Shown here: in pieces, positions 54,716 to 64,000 of the stretch
Layout: every line of letters starts with the position of its first letter
How positions within the stretch are numbered: position 1 is the stretch's first letter
Assembly: GCA_030052745.1 (NCBI GenBank)
Contig: JANBVO010000036.1
Location: 124,001 to 188,000 of the forward strand
Length of the DNA stretch: 64,000 nt
Direction: 5' to 3'
Source of the DNA: Pleurostoma richardsiae
Taxonomy: Eukaryota; Ascomycota; Sordariomycetes; Calosphaeriales; Pleurostomataceae
Translations under genes and position numbers: made by a program
Notes under the pieces: model-generated
Databases searched by the model: none
What the model was told of the DNA's origin: nothing
What the model saw: the letters and a program-made list of their open reading frames with translations, nothing else

Positions 54716-55339
54716 TCACGCCGCCCATTCTTGGTTCTGAAGGAAGTCGTCAATCTCCACGATCGTCTCCTGGACGATCGTCTCCGCCCCAAAGCCTGGC
54801 GCTGGCTCTGAACGAGAAGCCGTGTCCGCGGCGGCGGGCTGCGCTTCGTCAGCTGAGGAGCTCTCCGCAACCTGCTCCGGGGTCTCCTCCGTACCTTCGA
54901 GCTTCAGAAGCTCCAGCGACGAGGCCCACTTGACGAGGAACTCCACGTGCTCCGTGCCGCTCGCCTGGATGGTCTCCAGGACATCGGACACCTCCTCGCA
55001 GGACAGCACCTTCGCGCCGCTCCAGTGCGCGGGACACCGCACCGAGATCCTGCGCTCCCGGTAGTACGGCTCTTCCAGCTGTAGCGCCCGCTCGTCCCAG
55101 CGGCGGTCCGGGTCGACCGCCAAGTCGCAGTGCACCAGCAGCTTGCGCGCCTCAGCAAAGAAGCCCAGCGTGCGGAGCGCCGCCAGGTCTGGCCTGACCC
55201 CCTCCCGCAGGAGGTCGTCCATGTCGAAGGTGCGCCGGAGGCGGCCCTCGCAGTTGGCGAAGTTGGCGACGAGCTCGACCTTGACCTTAGTGAACGGCAT
55301 GTCGAAGACCTTGCTGAGGAGGTTGGCCATCTTCTTCAT
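54716..55339 (-). CDS. protein of unknown function with acidic tail
   Basis: Single exon, 207 residues from the first ATG at 55339; the frame stays open upstream to about 55453 without ATG. It begins MKKMANLLSKVFDMPFTKVKVELV, has LREGVRPDLAALRTLGFFAEARKLLVH and WDERALQLEEPYYRERRI, and ends with a Glu/Ala-rich tail (ETIVQETIVEIDDFLQN). No signal peptide, membrane helix or known motif. Codon use is as GC-rich and biased as in its neighbours, so it is probably expressed. I do not recognise a family. Position between GH18 and a sugar transporter tells nothing about its job. Confidence 0.6.
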   Translation of the reverse strand: MKKMANLLSKVFDMPFTKVKVELVANFANCEGRLRRTFDMDDLLREGVRPDLAALRTLGFFAEARKLLVHCDLAVDPDRRWDERALQLEEPYYRERRISVRCPAHWSGAKVLSCEEVSDVLETIQASGTEHVEFLVKWASSLELLKLEGTEETPEQVAESSSADEAQPAAADTASRSEPAPGFGAETIVQETIVEIDDFLQNQEWAA

Positions 55340-55902
55340 CTGTGTGCGCGTCTGCCGGGACCTACCTGAGCACACTGTATCAAGAATCAAGCTGAGTTGT
55401 CTCTTCTGGAAATTCCAATGACTCTGGTCTTCTGCCGGCTGATACTTCGTCACTGAGAGATCCGCCTACCTGAGCGAGTCGCCAATTGTAATAGGGAGAA
55501 GAGCAGGCTGCAGCACTTTATACTTGACTCTCAACAAGCCATTGTATCAAATTGTCTAGCGATGCTTTGAGAACTACACAATCGCTGAAACATCACGCAG
55601 GTGGTGCCACCCTTTGAGCCTTTGTGCTGGTGAACAGTGCATTGTCTAGAGACGTTTTACTTTGACATAGCGGCAAGTCAGAGACGGTCTGCCCTATGCC
55701 TCTTTGTTTTCAGAGCCACTTCATTGCGAAATACCGTATGCTCACTTGCCTGAACAGGGACAAGTACAGAGGACAGGGTAAGCATTGGAGAAGCCAGATG
55801 CAGGGTGACGATATGTGGGTTGGTGGCACCTAGCAAGGTAGTGAGGTTGTCGGGGCAGCATTACAACGCTCGAGCGACCAAATTCTTCAGCCTTCGTAGT
55901 CC
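55340..55902. other. intergenic, no gene seen
   Basis: 563 bp upstream of the orphan gene and downstream of the sugar transporter gene. Nothing recognised. Confidence 0.4.
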
Positions 55903-57883
55903 CTAAGCCTCCTTGACCGTGGCTTCCGCCGTGGCCTACAAGCTAAGTCAGCCTAACACAAGTTATGCAGAGCTCATTTCGCAAAACAAACCTTCTCGAT
56001 TTCGGAGAGCTCGGCCTCCATGCTAGCCTTAGGCTTCGCCGCCGCAGCAGCGATCCCCACACACTTATACGTCCGGAACTTCCTTGCTGGCAGTTTCGCC
56101 TCGAACTAGTCGCCCCGACAGAAGCAGCGATTAGCATTTGACTATGGAGCACCGCTGACGCGGAAGATATGTCGACTTACCATCTCGTCGATCTCCTCGA
56201 GCGTGCGGCCCTTGACTTCCGGGAGGAAGAAGTACACCCAGAGGGCGGCGACCACGCAGGACGGGAACCAGATGTACCCGTACCGCGGGCCCCAGTTGAG
56301 CGAGCTCGGATTGATGAAGTAGGGTGCGGTGAAGGTCGTGAGCCAGGCGCCGAGGAAGCCGATAGCAGCCGCGAAACCAAAGGTGTAGCTGCGCAGCCGC
56401 TGGGAGGGAATCTCTCCGCCGGAGAGCCAGGCGTATGTGGCGATCATGCCCTGCGGTAGCCGGAGGGTCAGAAAGAGCCACGGAGACATATGGAGAAACA
56501 GATAGAGAGCCATCCTTTGTTACTTACATTGTAGCTCATCATGTATAGCGAGGAGAGAGCCACCAGCACCTGTCCCGTGACCTTCGTCCCGGGATTCTTA
56601 TCGTAGGTGATGGCGATGATCAGCTGCAGCACGCCGCAGATGACGAGGCCGTTCAGCAGGAGTACCCGCCGGCGGCCGTAGCGGACCACGATGCAGGAGT
56701 TGATGATGATTGCAAGGAGACCGATTGCAGAAAGAACGCAGGTCATACCAAAAGCGTTCGGGACCTTGGCCATGCCGAAGAAGTATGTCTTGTACGCTGA
56801 ACCATACGTCAGCCCATAAAAGAGAAAGTGACAGAGACCGAAGCAGTAGAGAAGAAACTAACCGATAATGAACATGGAGCCTGAGGCAGCCTGCAGCGTC
56901 ACAGCACACACAGCGAGCGCGGTCCGTCGCCTATCGATAGGGTTGCTGATCATGTCCCAGACGCCGACATCGCTGCCCAGCTCACGCTCCTTCTCAATTG
57001 CAGCCCGGATCTCCGTGAGCTCGTGCTCCACGTCCACCGAGGAAGGTCTCAACCACTTCAGGGACTTGCGGCCGTCGTCGATCCGGCCCTGAAGGACGAG
57101 CCAACGGGGCGACTCCGGGATGAAGATGATGGCAATGGACAGAAAGACGGGGACGGCGTAGATTATTCCCAGCGGGATCAGATAAGCCGACTTGTCAGGG
57201 CGCTTCGCTGTAGCCCAGTCGACGATCGTGCCTATAAGGGTACCCTGTCCCAGTATCAGTGATTGGCTGGAAGCAAGCAAGGAGACGTCAAGGCGGTGGC
57301 TCGTCGACGAAACTCACGAAAGAGGTGCAGAACTGGAACACAGAGAGGAACAGGCCGCGGTACTTGGCGGGACTACTCTCCTGGATGTACAGCTGGGAGA
57401 AGGTCATGAAATAGCCGTTGGCCAGCCCGATGAGAAAGCGACCTGCGTAGAGAGCGCCGATGTGGGTGGTGGCCATCATGATGACATTGGACACGCAGCA
57501 CAGCACGGCCGCAGCCCACAGGCAATGCTTTCTGCCGAGCTTGATGGCCGCGAAGCCGGCACAGGATGAGCTGATGAAGGCGCCGAGGGTCATAAGAGAG
57601 GAGATGAGCTGCTGCCGGGTAGTGGAAAGGTTCCAGCCAATGGCCGTTTCGGGAGCTCTGTAGCCGTAGACCTGTTTGTTGAAGTGGTCAATGACAGCTC
57701 GCCGTGGAGCAGGTGATACATGGGAGGTGGGATAGTTGTTACCTGTAAGAAGCCTGGCATGGCCTGTAGACCACCGATTAAACCGAAATCCACGCCATAC
57801 TGGAACGGAGACAAGACGATGATCCCGCACGCAACGAAGCACCGCCAGTGTGCACGGATCGTGTCTTCTGTCCCGGCCGTCAT
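55903..57883 (-). CDS. MFS sugar transporter
   Basis: Seven exons (57743-57883, 57318-57671, 56863-57244, 56528-56796, 56181-56450, 55992-56105, 55903-55935), 520 residues. All junctions are GT..AG and keep phase. Sugar-porter marks: YGVDFGLIGGLQAMPGF in helix 1, KLGRKHCLW after helix 2, AGRFLIGLANGYF in helix 4, PESPRWLVLQGR at the end of helix 6, RYGRRRVLL in the second half and FFLPEVKGRTLEEIDEM after helix 12. It belongs to the hexose/alpha- or beta-glucoside permease group; the substrate cannot be fixed. It lies directly downstream of the cytosolic GH1 gene on the same strand, which suggests import of a beta-glucoside. The last exon of 33 nt carries a short Glu/Lys tail. Confidence 0.92.
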
Positions 57884-58778
57884 TGTGAGATGTCCAGTAC
57901 TGTTGATTCAGTAGTAGAGAATGAGGATCGCTTGCCTAGACGATGCCATGGTGGATGTAGGGTCCCCTTTTCATACTGTCTCTCTTATCTCCAAGATATC
58001 ATCTCGCTGTAAGTGCCGACGGGCCTAGCCTCGACCTGATCCAGCCATCCGCCCCCGGCTTGAATAGGATATGCTTGGCTTGGGGCCTCCTGGAGGAGAC
58101 ATTGCGGGGGGCTAGCTTTCCCCATAGGCTGCCTAGCCCCTTCAGGCTATAGAGTTGCATGCCAAGGTTGTTGGGAGCCTCGCCAAGGCTGGGGAAATGG
58201 GTCGGACTCTAGATCTTGCCCCGGATCACGAAGAACGCTGTCCCATGGCTCATGACCGACTGGCAGCCCGGTCTGCACTATTGGCGGCGTATATCGACTT
58301 GGTCGCCCTCAGGCTTGGAGCGAACAGCACGGTGTATATCTCTGTATGGGCATCCAGTTGTCCAGCCCCCAGTTGATGCGGGTCTTCTATTCTCCTGTGA
58401 TGCCCTCGAGCTTCAGCCACGGCCAAGGCATCTAATGGGATGGCCGGAATGCTCGAAAACGCAGCCGTCGATGAAAGACAGGACATGCCAAAAGAGGGCA
58501 CCTTTGTCTGAAGCAACACTGGAGAAGACACAACGAGAGTCAAGACGGGAAATACACTAGCAGCTTAGGCATACATGGCACATCAAAACATGGCCCGCAA
58601 TCAAACATTCATTCGGAAATTCTATTATGTCGGACATGAAGTCTCAACTACTCCAGATGGTGGTGTGAGACTGAGACTAGCATAATGGTCCACTTGGACT
58701 TCAAGTGGCAGCGGAGCCGCCGAGGGCCATCTGGAACGGCAGAGGATGAAGCTGACGCAAGCAGCCACCGAGACCTCC
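57884..58778. promoter_or_regulatory. promoter of the sugar transporter and 3' end of GH1
   Basis: 895 bp. Both flanking genes are on the minus strand, so the left part is the transporter promoter. GC-rich near 58015-58150. No known site identified. Confidence 0.45.
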
Positions 58779-60266
58779 TCATTTCTGGATGAGATGGCCA
58801 AAGAAGTCCTTGAGGAAGTACGCCGACCGCTTGGCATATCTGGTCTTATCCGGGCTCTCGAAGTTGATCCAAGTGACGCCGAATCGATCCGTGAAACCGG
58901 CCGCCCACTCCCAGTTGTCAGTGAACGTCCAGCCGAAGTACGACTTGACGACGACGCCCTCCTGCGAAGCCTTAGCCACCTCAGTCAGGTAACTCCGGAA
59001 GAACTCGATGCGGTGCGGGTCCTCAAGGATGTCGTCCCTGCTCTTGGGCTTCCAGTCGTGCTCACCCTTGGCGGTCGTCCCGTTCTCTGTGATGAATATG
59101 GGCGTCTGGTACCGGTTCCAGATCCACCGCAGAAGCTTGCCCCACCCCCAGGGCGCTGTTCTCAGCCAGGGCGTGTCGCTCTCGGCTCCTCTGGACTTGC
59201 CCTCCTTGTTGTCGTCAAAGACCTCGACATTTCCTTTGTGGTCGTTGATATCGGCCGGCTCATCCCGGTGCTTGATGAAGAAGGAAGTATATGAGTTCAT
59301 CCCGTAGAACTCGGAGCTGCCCCTGATCAGCTTCTTCTCCTCCTCAGTGAAGCGCGGCAGCCGCTCGCCCAGCTGGGCACGCATGGATGCGGGGTAGTCG
59401 ACCTCGCCCTTGCCGTATAGCGGGTCGGCGAACCACGCGATTTCGAACTCGCGCGCTCGCTCGGCGGCCTCGACGTCCTTAGGGTCGTTCTCATCCCAGG
59501 GCTCGGACCAGTTGCCGTGCAGCGTGATCATGATGTGGCCTTTCTGCGCCGGCTGGAACTCCTTCCTGTACATGTCGCAGACGTACCCGTGAGAGACCAG
59601 CTCGGTGTGCGCAACCGTGAAGGGTTCGGTGCTGGAGTCGCCCTCAGCGTTCCGATCACGGAAGCTTGAGCGGCCGGGTGCGTGTACACCAGCTGCGTAA
59701 CCGGCGAGGGTGTAGACGCCGGGTTCGTTGTAGGTGATCCAATTCTTGACCCTGTCGCCGAAGCGCTCGAAGCAGACGCGCGCGTACCTGACGAAGTCGG
59801 GCGTGTACTTGTCCTTGTCGAGCATGCCGCCGTACCGGTCCTCGAGGGCCTGCGGCGTATCCCAGTGGAACAGGGTCACGAAGGGCGTAATGCCGTTGGC
59901 GAGGAGCTCGTCAATCAGGCGATTATAGAACGCGATTCCGGCTTCGTTGACGGGGTCGTCTTTGCCGCCGAGCGGAATGATGCGGCTCCAGGACAGCGAG
60001 AAGCGGTACGCAGTGACGCCATACTCGACCATGCGGGCGACATCCTCCTTGTACAGGTCATAGGACCGCACCGTGTCGTCAGCGGTGCTGCCGTCCTTGA
60101 CCTTGCCGGGCGTGTGGCCGAAGGTGTCCCATATCGAGAGGCCTTTGCCATCTTTGTTCCATGCGCCCTCAATCTGGGGTGCCGCCGTCGCGTAGCCCCA
60201 TTGGAAGTCGGGCGGCAAGGCGTCCTTGATGGCGGGATCGAAGTCGGAGACTAAGTACGAAGGCAT
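58779..60266 (-). CDS. cytosolic GH1 beta-glucosidase
   Basis: Single exon, 495 residues, no signal peptide. The GH1 signature set is complete: FQWGYATAAPQIEGAW at the N-terminus, RFSLSWSRI, VTLFHWDTPQAL, acid/base Glu181 (WITYNEPG), nucleophile Glu394 (FITENGT) and the aglycone-side WTFTDNWEWAAGF. Intracellular fungal GH1 enzymes cleave cellobiose and other beta-glucosides after import; in Neurospora the cytosolic GH1-1 works with the cellodextrin transporters. The sugar-transporter gene next to it fits this picture. Its 5' leader contains an AAGAC repeat. Confidence 0.94.
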   Translation of the reverse strand: MPSYLVSDFDPAIKDALPPDFQWGYATAAPQIEGAWNKDGKGLSIWDTFGHTPGKVKDGSTADDTVRSYDLYKEDVARMVEYGVTAYRFSLSWSRIIPLGGKDDPVNEAGIAFYNRLIDELLANGITPFVTLFHWDTPQALEDRYGGMLDKDKYTPDFVRYARVCFERFGDRVKNWITYNEPGVYTLAGYAAGVHAPGRSSFRDRNAEGDSSTEPFTVAHTELVSHGYVCDMYRKEFQPAQKGHIMITLHGNWSEPWDENDPKDVEAAERAREFEIAWFADPLYGKGEVDYPASMRAQLGERLPRFTEEEKKLIRGSSEFYGMNSYTSFFIKHRDEPADINDHKGNVEVFDDNKEGKSRGAESDTPWLRTAPWGWGKLLRWIWNRYQTPIFITENGTTAKGEHDWKPKSRDDILEDPHRIEFFRSYLTEVAKASQEGVVVKSYFGWTFTDNWEWAAGFTDRFGVTWINFESPDKTRYAKRSAYFLKDFFGHLIQK

Positions 60267-63200
60267 TGATGATGGTCAGCGAAGGAAGGTTTTCCTTGTG
60301 GGAAGACAAGACAAGACAAGACAGGACAGCACAAGACTGGAGGACTCACGGAAGGAGAGAAGGATGTCAGCACGCTCGACTCCTCCTCCTCTTCATGTCG
60401 AAATCCTCCGTGCGACGCGCCGAGGCAGCATGATGTCGCAGGTGGGGAGCTCGCCGGCGCCGTGCTAGCCATCCTCCCGGTGTGGATATTGCCGTCGGTC
60501 GGGGAGCTGTGTCGCTGTGGCTCCCCCACATGTTGAGCTTCCCGTCGGCTGAGTTGGGGAAGCCGGATGCTGACTCAGAATCGCTGGTGACCCACGCGGG
60601 AATCTAGGGCCGAGCAAGCGAGGAGGTTCTGCCACAGTTCAACCGGCTTCCCAGATTCAACAATGTCGGGCCTCCGACAGGTGTTGCAGCTGCCCGTTCA
60701 ACATGAAAAGCGACGCGGAGATAGGATACAGCAGCTTAGGGCTGAGTAGAGAAGGTCCTAGTTGATACCCAACATTCCGCCGCTCAACGACGGCCTTGGT
60801 TGGTTGACAGACAGACGTACGCAGTGTCTTCACGACACGTTTGCATTCCGACCACGAGTATCTCTCTTGATAAGGAGAGCACAAGGCAATGCTTTCGTGT
60901 CTACAGGCAAGACACATAGAGATACATGCCTCAGAGAACGCACTCTAGCCGACAGCTGAGCCAGCCTCCGATAATAGCAGCGAAGAGATTCGCCAAGGCT
61001 GCATCAGATTCGGCGTCTTTTGTTTAGCACAGGAAGACCGGCAAGCTGCAAGCCTCACTGTATCAAAGTATCAAAACTCACGACGTTGAGATGCCGGATC
61101 TTGCTCCGTAGTTGCCCCGGTATCTCATATCTCGGGGAACTCCCGACGCCTTGGCTTCAGTCAAAGACTCACTCTCGCCCATACGAGAAAAGTAAAGTCA
61201 TGACCGGGCGGTTGATGGGCAGGGCATGTGCACACTCCGGCCAAGGGAAACTCTTGGATCGGTTGGTAACCAATGGCAGAGGCCCCGGAGCCGCCACCGA
61301 AGGCATCATGCACGTTCCACAGGGATGTCCCTGAACACAGCGCGTTTCGGGGCTTTGCTTCTTGCACTGGCGTTTGTCCCTCACCTCTGCTTTTTTGACA
61401 AGCAGTGAGAGCGTCTCGAACTGCTCCGCTCAGTCCTCAGCAAGTTGCGGCTGGAAATAGCAAGACTCAGAGTACGAGTGTTCACAGGAAGGTGTCCACC
61501 AGCGCTAGGCGTCTGGCAAGTATTGACGTGATTGCACTGCCTACTCATAGCATTGCACACCCTACTATAGTATTGTGCGGAGTCCAGGGCAGCGATTGTC
61601 CGTGGTAGCTAGCCAAGGGTGGTTACACGCCCCGCGGACGAAGAGAGAAGGCTGTTTCCTTTATTCTGGAAACTGTGTGACTGGCGACCTCTGGACCAGA
61701 GAAGGGTCTCTTGGAGACGCACCAGCAAGGATCGCTAGGATCTTGAGACCCGACTGAGCGGGCAGGACATGGGACCATGGTTCATTACGTGGGAGGCACA
61801 GACGACGAAGTGTATTCCAGAAGCGGACAGGAGCCCTCCCTCTCAAGGTAGAGGAGAGTTGTTGGGTGTGATGCTGTTGTTGCGCCCCGTTTCTCTGGGC
61901 TTGTCAATCACTTGCTTCATGACAGCCAACAAACTCGATTTCATGGTAAGAAAAAAGAAGCTGTTCTGCATCTTGCTGTGGGGTTGAGCCTTAGAAGCGA
62001 GCATTTGTCTCCGGCTCTGCGGAGTTGCTTCCCGATTTCGTCTAGCTGCAGCTTCTGGAAGGAGGACGTGTCAGGAGGCGCTGAGTCACCTGCAAGCCAA
62101 CGGCAGTGCGGAAGGCATTCCAGCGCGGCTGGGAGATACGCGAGGTGCTTGTGCCAGATCCTTGGGGTGGGGATCTCCACTGGCTCGGTTTCAGAAGGGT
62201 ACGAGGGGAGACACCACTTCCTTTCTTTCTTGCCCCTACGCTCGAACCAACCGTCCCATCCCGGGTGCGTTCAGACGAGCATGGGCCTCCTTATCACTGG
62301 CTACCACTGCTCGGCTTAATTCGACAGCCCTGACAGCCCTGACAGTCAGGATCAGGATCCGGCATATCCTAGCAGCCTCACGTAAGGAAAGCTCCGCCCA
62401 GTGCAGACCGGATACAGTTGACCCGTCCAACTCTCTTTGTCTGCGAGGGTTTGGCTTTGGCGATTTCTGACGAGATCGAGCTTGCATCTGAGCGCCAGAT
62501 CTCCTCGTGCATGTACTGGTGTAGAGATCGAGGAAACGAGGACCCTGTGGAAGGCCTGGATGTGGGAGCAAGCCCGCGGGCGGACGCCTTCAGTGACGCC
62601 ACCCACGACACTCAGTAGCCTGTCGTGTCAGGTTATTACTGAGCGTTTACTTTCATTCCTTAGTCTCGGTAATAAGACCCTGATGTATTAGCTATCGCGC
62701 CACTCACGTTCGAAGACTATTGATATCTGGTACGTCACGACCGCCCACCATTCAGGGACCTCTAGCTTTCCCTGGCTGCCTGGCCATGATATGTTCTGTT
62801 TCTACCCTTTGTGCCACCGAGATTGAGTGTGTAAGATCAATGAATGAGGAGAGATCGGCAGCATGACCTCACTGGGGTCCAGGCCAAGGTTGCACTGACC
62901 AAGTCCTTGGGTCGAGCTAGTTTACGATGTTGGTCCTCCTTGCTTGTTTCGGCTCTGATAATTCCCGATCTGAGTGGCTTGGTCGCCTGCAGAACCGCTA
63001 TCACTGATTCCCAACAGATCGGGCCTTGGCCGATATCGAGAACTGGGCATCCCATTGGGCCATTGGCACGAATCGAGCCATGCCTTCCTGTGGTTTGGGC
63101 CAGCCTAACCGGTGAAGTGAAGGCGAGATCAGTGTGCAACAATATCCTGACCCCCGACCGCCAGCAACCCTGTTCGCCCTGTGCTCTGCCATTGTCCATG

Positions 63201-63821
63201 TTAGGGCCGTCTTCGGCATTTGTAGGCCTGTAACGTACCGGCGCCATGGGTCTAGTTCGTCGGCCCTTGCTCATGCCGTCATCCCGTGCAAGGAAAGGAA
63301 GAAGCTCCGAGGAGATGGCCAAATATCACGACGATCAGGAGGTGTAAAAGCAGATCTGATATCTGGAAAGTGTTTCTGGGCACCTCCTGTATGCATCTTC
63401 TCTGTAGACAGTCTTCTAACTTGGCGTCCTTCCACCGAAGACGCCTCTCACCGCTTCTCGATCCAGGTCCACGATCCAGGAAACCGGGCTTGAGTCTCTT
63501 GTGGCCAAGTAGACGGCACAGAAAGACGCCGCAGGGGTCCTAAATCCCGAAAGCTTTCGGACGTCCCACTTTAGACAGTCCTCCCGTCTCGCGCTATCGA
63601 GATTGTCCAAGTCTGCAGAGCCTCAGCTTCGGCTACGCGTAATTCGCGATCGGAGAGCTTCATGTACGAGGGCGAAAACAACTTAAATTCGGCCATGACG
63701 TCCTGTACGGATATTGCCATGTTCCCTGGTATCATCTTTTCTGGGACGGTAGCCCCCAGATCTCTTCCGAATCTCAAGAGCGCTATTCTCGCCGAAACAC
63801 CGAGTGGAAAGGCTGTCCAAC
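60267..63821. other. gene-poor region
   Basis: 3.56 kb between the GH1 start and the gene at the right edge. It contains an AAGAC repeat at 60303-60323 and many overlapping short frames on both strands, none with family features or consistent codon use. A 23-codon signal-peptide-like frame near 61328-61408 ends at once. No transposon, RNA or repeat family was recognised. Confidence 0.4.
60303..60323. repeat. short AAGAC tandem repeat
   Basis: About four copies of AAGAC, followed by a degenerate copy. It lies 37-57 bp upstream of the GH1 ATG, so in its leader or core promoter. Confidence 0.6.
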
Positions 63822-64000
63822 ATGGTCGCAGTTGTTGTCTCCCCGCCCCAGCAGGGTTCGGCGAATACGATACTTTACCCACCACTGGTTGCCAGAACGC
63901 GTGAAGAAGGACTCGTTGGCGCCGACCCCTCGTACAGCTACGTCTTCGCGATGGCCGTCCTGCTCGATGCCAACGGTAACGTTCTTGAGGGTCAACTTGG
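63822..64000 (+). CDS. N-terminus of a gene cut by the right edge, possibly velvet-domain
   Basis: From the ATG at 63822 the frame is open to the edge (59 codons). Codon third positions from about 63900 are almost all C, G or T, as in real genes here, whereas the minus-strand frames across it are less biased. The segments SPPQQG, ILYPPLVART and YVFAMAVLLDANGNVLEGQLG resemble the first strands of a velvet-type fold (a PPLV strand followed by a FAVxLxD strand). Velvet proteins regulate development and secondary metabolism. The assignment rests on under 60 residues and is tentative; upstream exons are possible. Confidence 0.45.
   Translation, partial: MVAVVVSPPQQGSANTILYPPLVARTREEGLVGADPSYSYVFAMAVLLDANGNVLEGQL

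Noticed and set aside
61328-61408. Signal-peptide-like short frame
   Set aside because: It stops after about 27 codons and no in-phase downstream exon with clear splice sites was found.
62844-63543. Several frames of 70-160 codons on both strands in the gene-poor right part
   Set aside because: They overlap on opposite strands, have no consistent codon bias and no recognisable motifs.
63571-63995. Minus-strand frames at the right edge as a gene
   Set aside because: The plus-strand frame from 63822 has clearly better codon bias and family-like strands.

Overview
The window is nuclear DNA of a filamentous ascomycete (Pezizomycotina, probably a sordariomycete). The signs are many short GT..AG introns of about 50-90 bp, a HET-domain gene, a Zn2Cys6 regulator, a LaeA-like methyltransferase, secreted glycoside hydrolases, and GC-rich coding DNA between AT-richer spacers. 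I reconstructed 30 protein-coding loci by joining exons by eye, two of them cut by the window edges. I found no rRNA, convincing tRNA, CRISPR array, transposon or viral element. Exon joins rest on splice-site sequence, reading phase and remembered family consensus, not on alignments or RNA data.

Layout. 0-6 kb: a P450 cut by the left edge, divergent from a nine-exon LaeA-like methyltransferase, then a small NAD(P)-binding oxidoreductase and a cupin, possibly the flank of a secondary-metabolite locus. 6.7-8.9 kb: a single-exon HET gene. 10.4-12.4 kb: a secreted L-amino-acid oxidase. 13-21 kb: a 2,2-dialkylglycine decarboxylase, a Dal5-type transporter, a membrane-dipeptidase homologue and a Zn2Cys6 factor. 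21.7-34 kb: housekeeping genes (SET9/Suv4-20, mitochondrial uL14, RPB9, a BTB protein, Pin1/Ess1) and an LrgA-LrgB fusion. 36.7-46.7 kb: a GH30 enzyme, an augmin-like coiled-coil protein, a small cysteine-rich secreted protein, an SDR, an EthD protein and a small acidic-tailed protein. 47-60 kb: threonyl-tRNA synthetase, a two-helix membrane protein, a GH18 enzyme, an orphan, and a sugar transporter beside a cytosolic GH1 beta-glucosidase. 60.3-63.8 kb is gene-poor; a new gene, possibly velvet-related, starts at 63822.

The most interesting unit is 13.0-21.1 kb. The decarboxylase keeps almost all remembered active-site residues of the bacterial enzyme that breaks down 2-aminoisobutyrate (Aib). 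It sits with a transporter of a family that includes a dipeptide permease, an intracellular-looking dipeptidase and a regulator. The same 11-bp palindrome, CCTCGGCGAGG, occurs upstream of the decarboxylase, in the shared transporter/dipeptidase promoter, and upstream of the regulator. I saw no further exact copy in the window. I infer a self-contained, autoregulated regulon for dialkylglycine-containing peptides such as peptaibol fragments. Other leads are a coding-looking segment inside the RPB9 intron, the small cysteine-rich protein, a GC-AG intron, and a non-AUG in-frame leader on the threonyl-tRNA synthetase gene.
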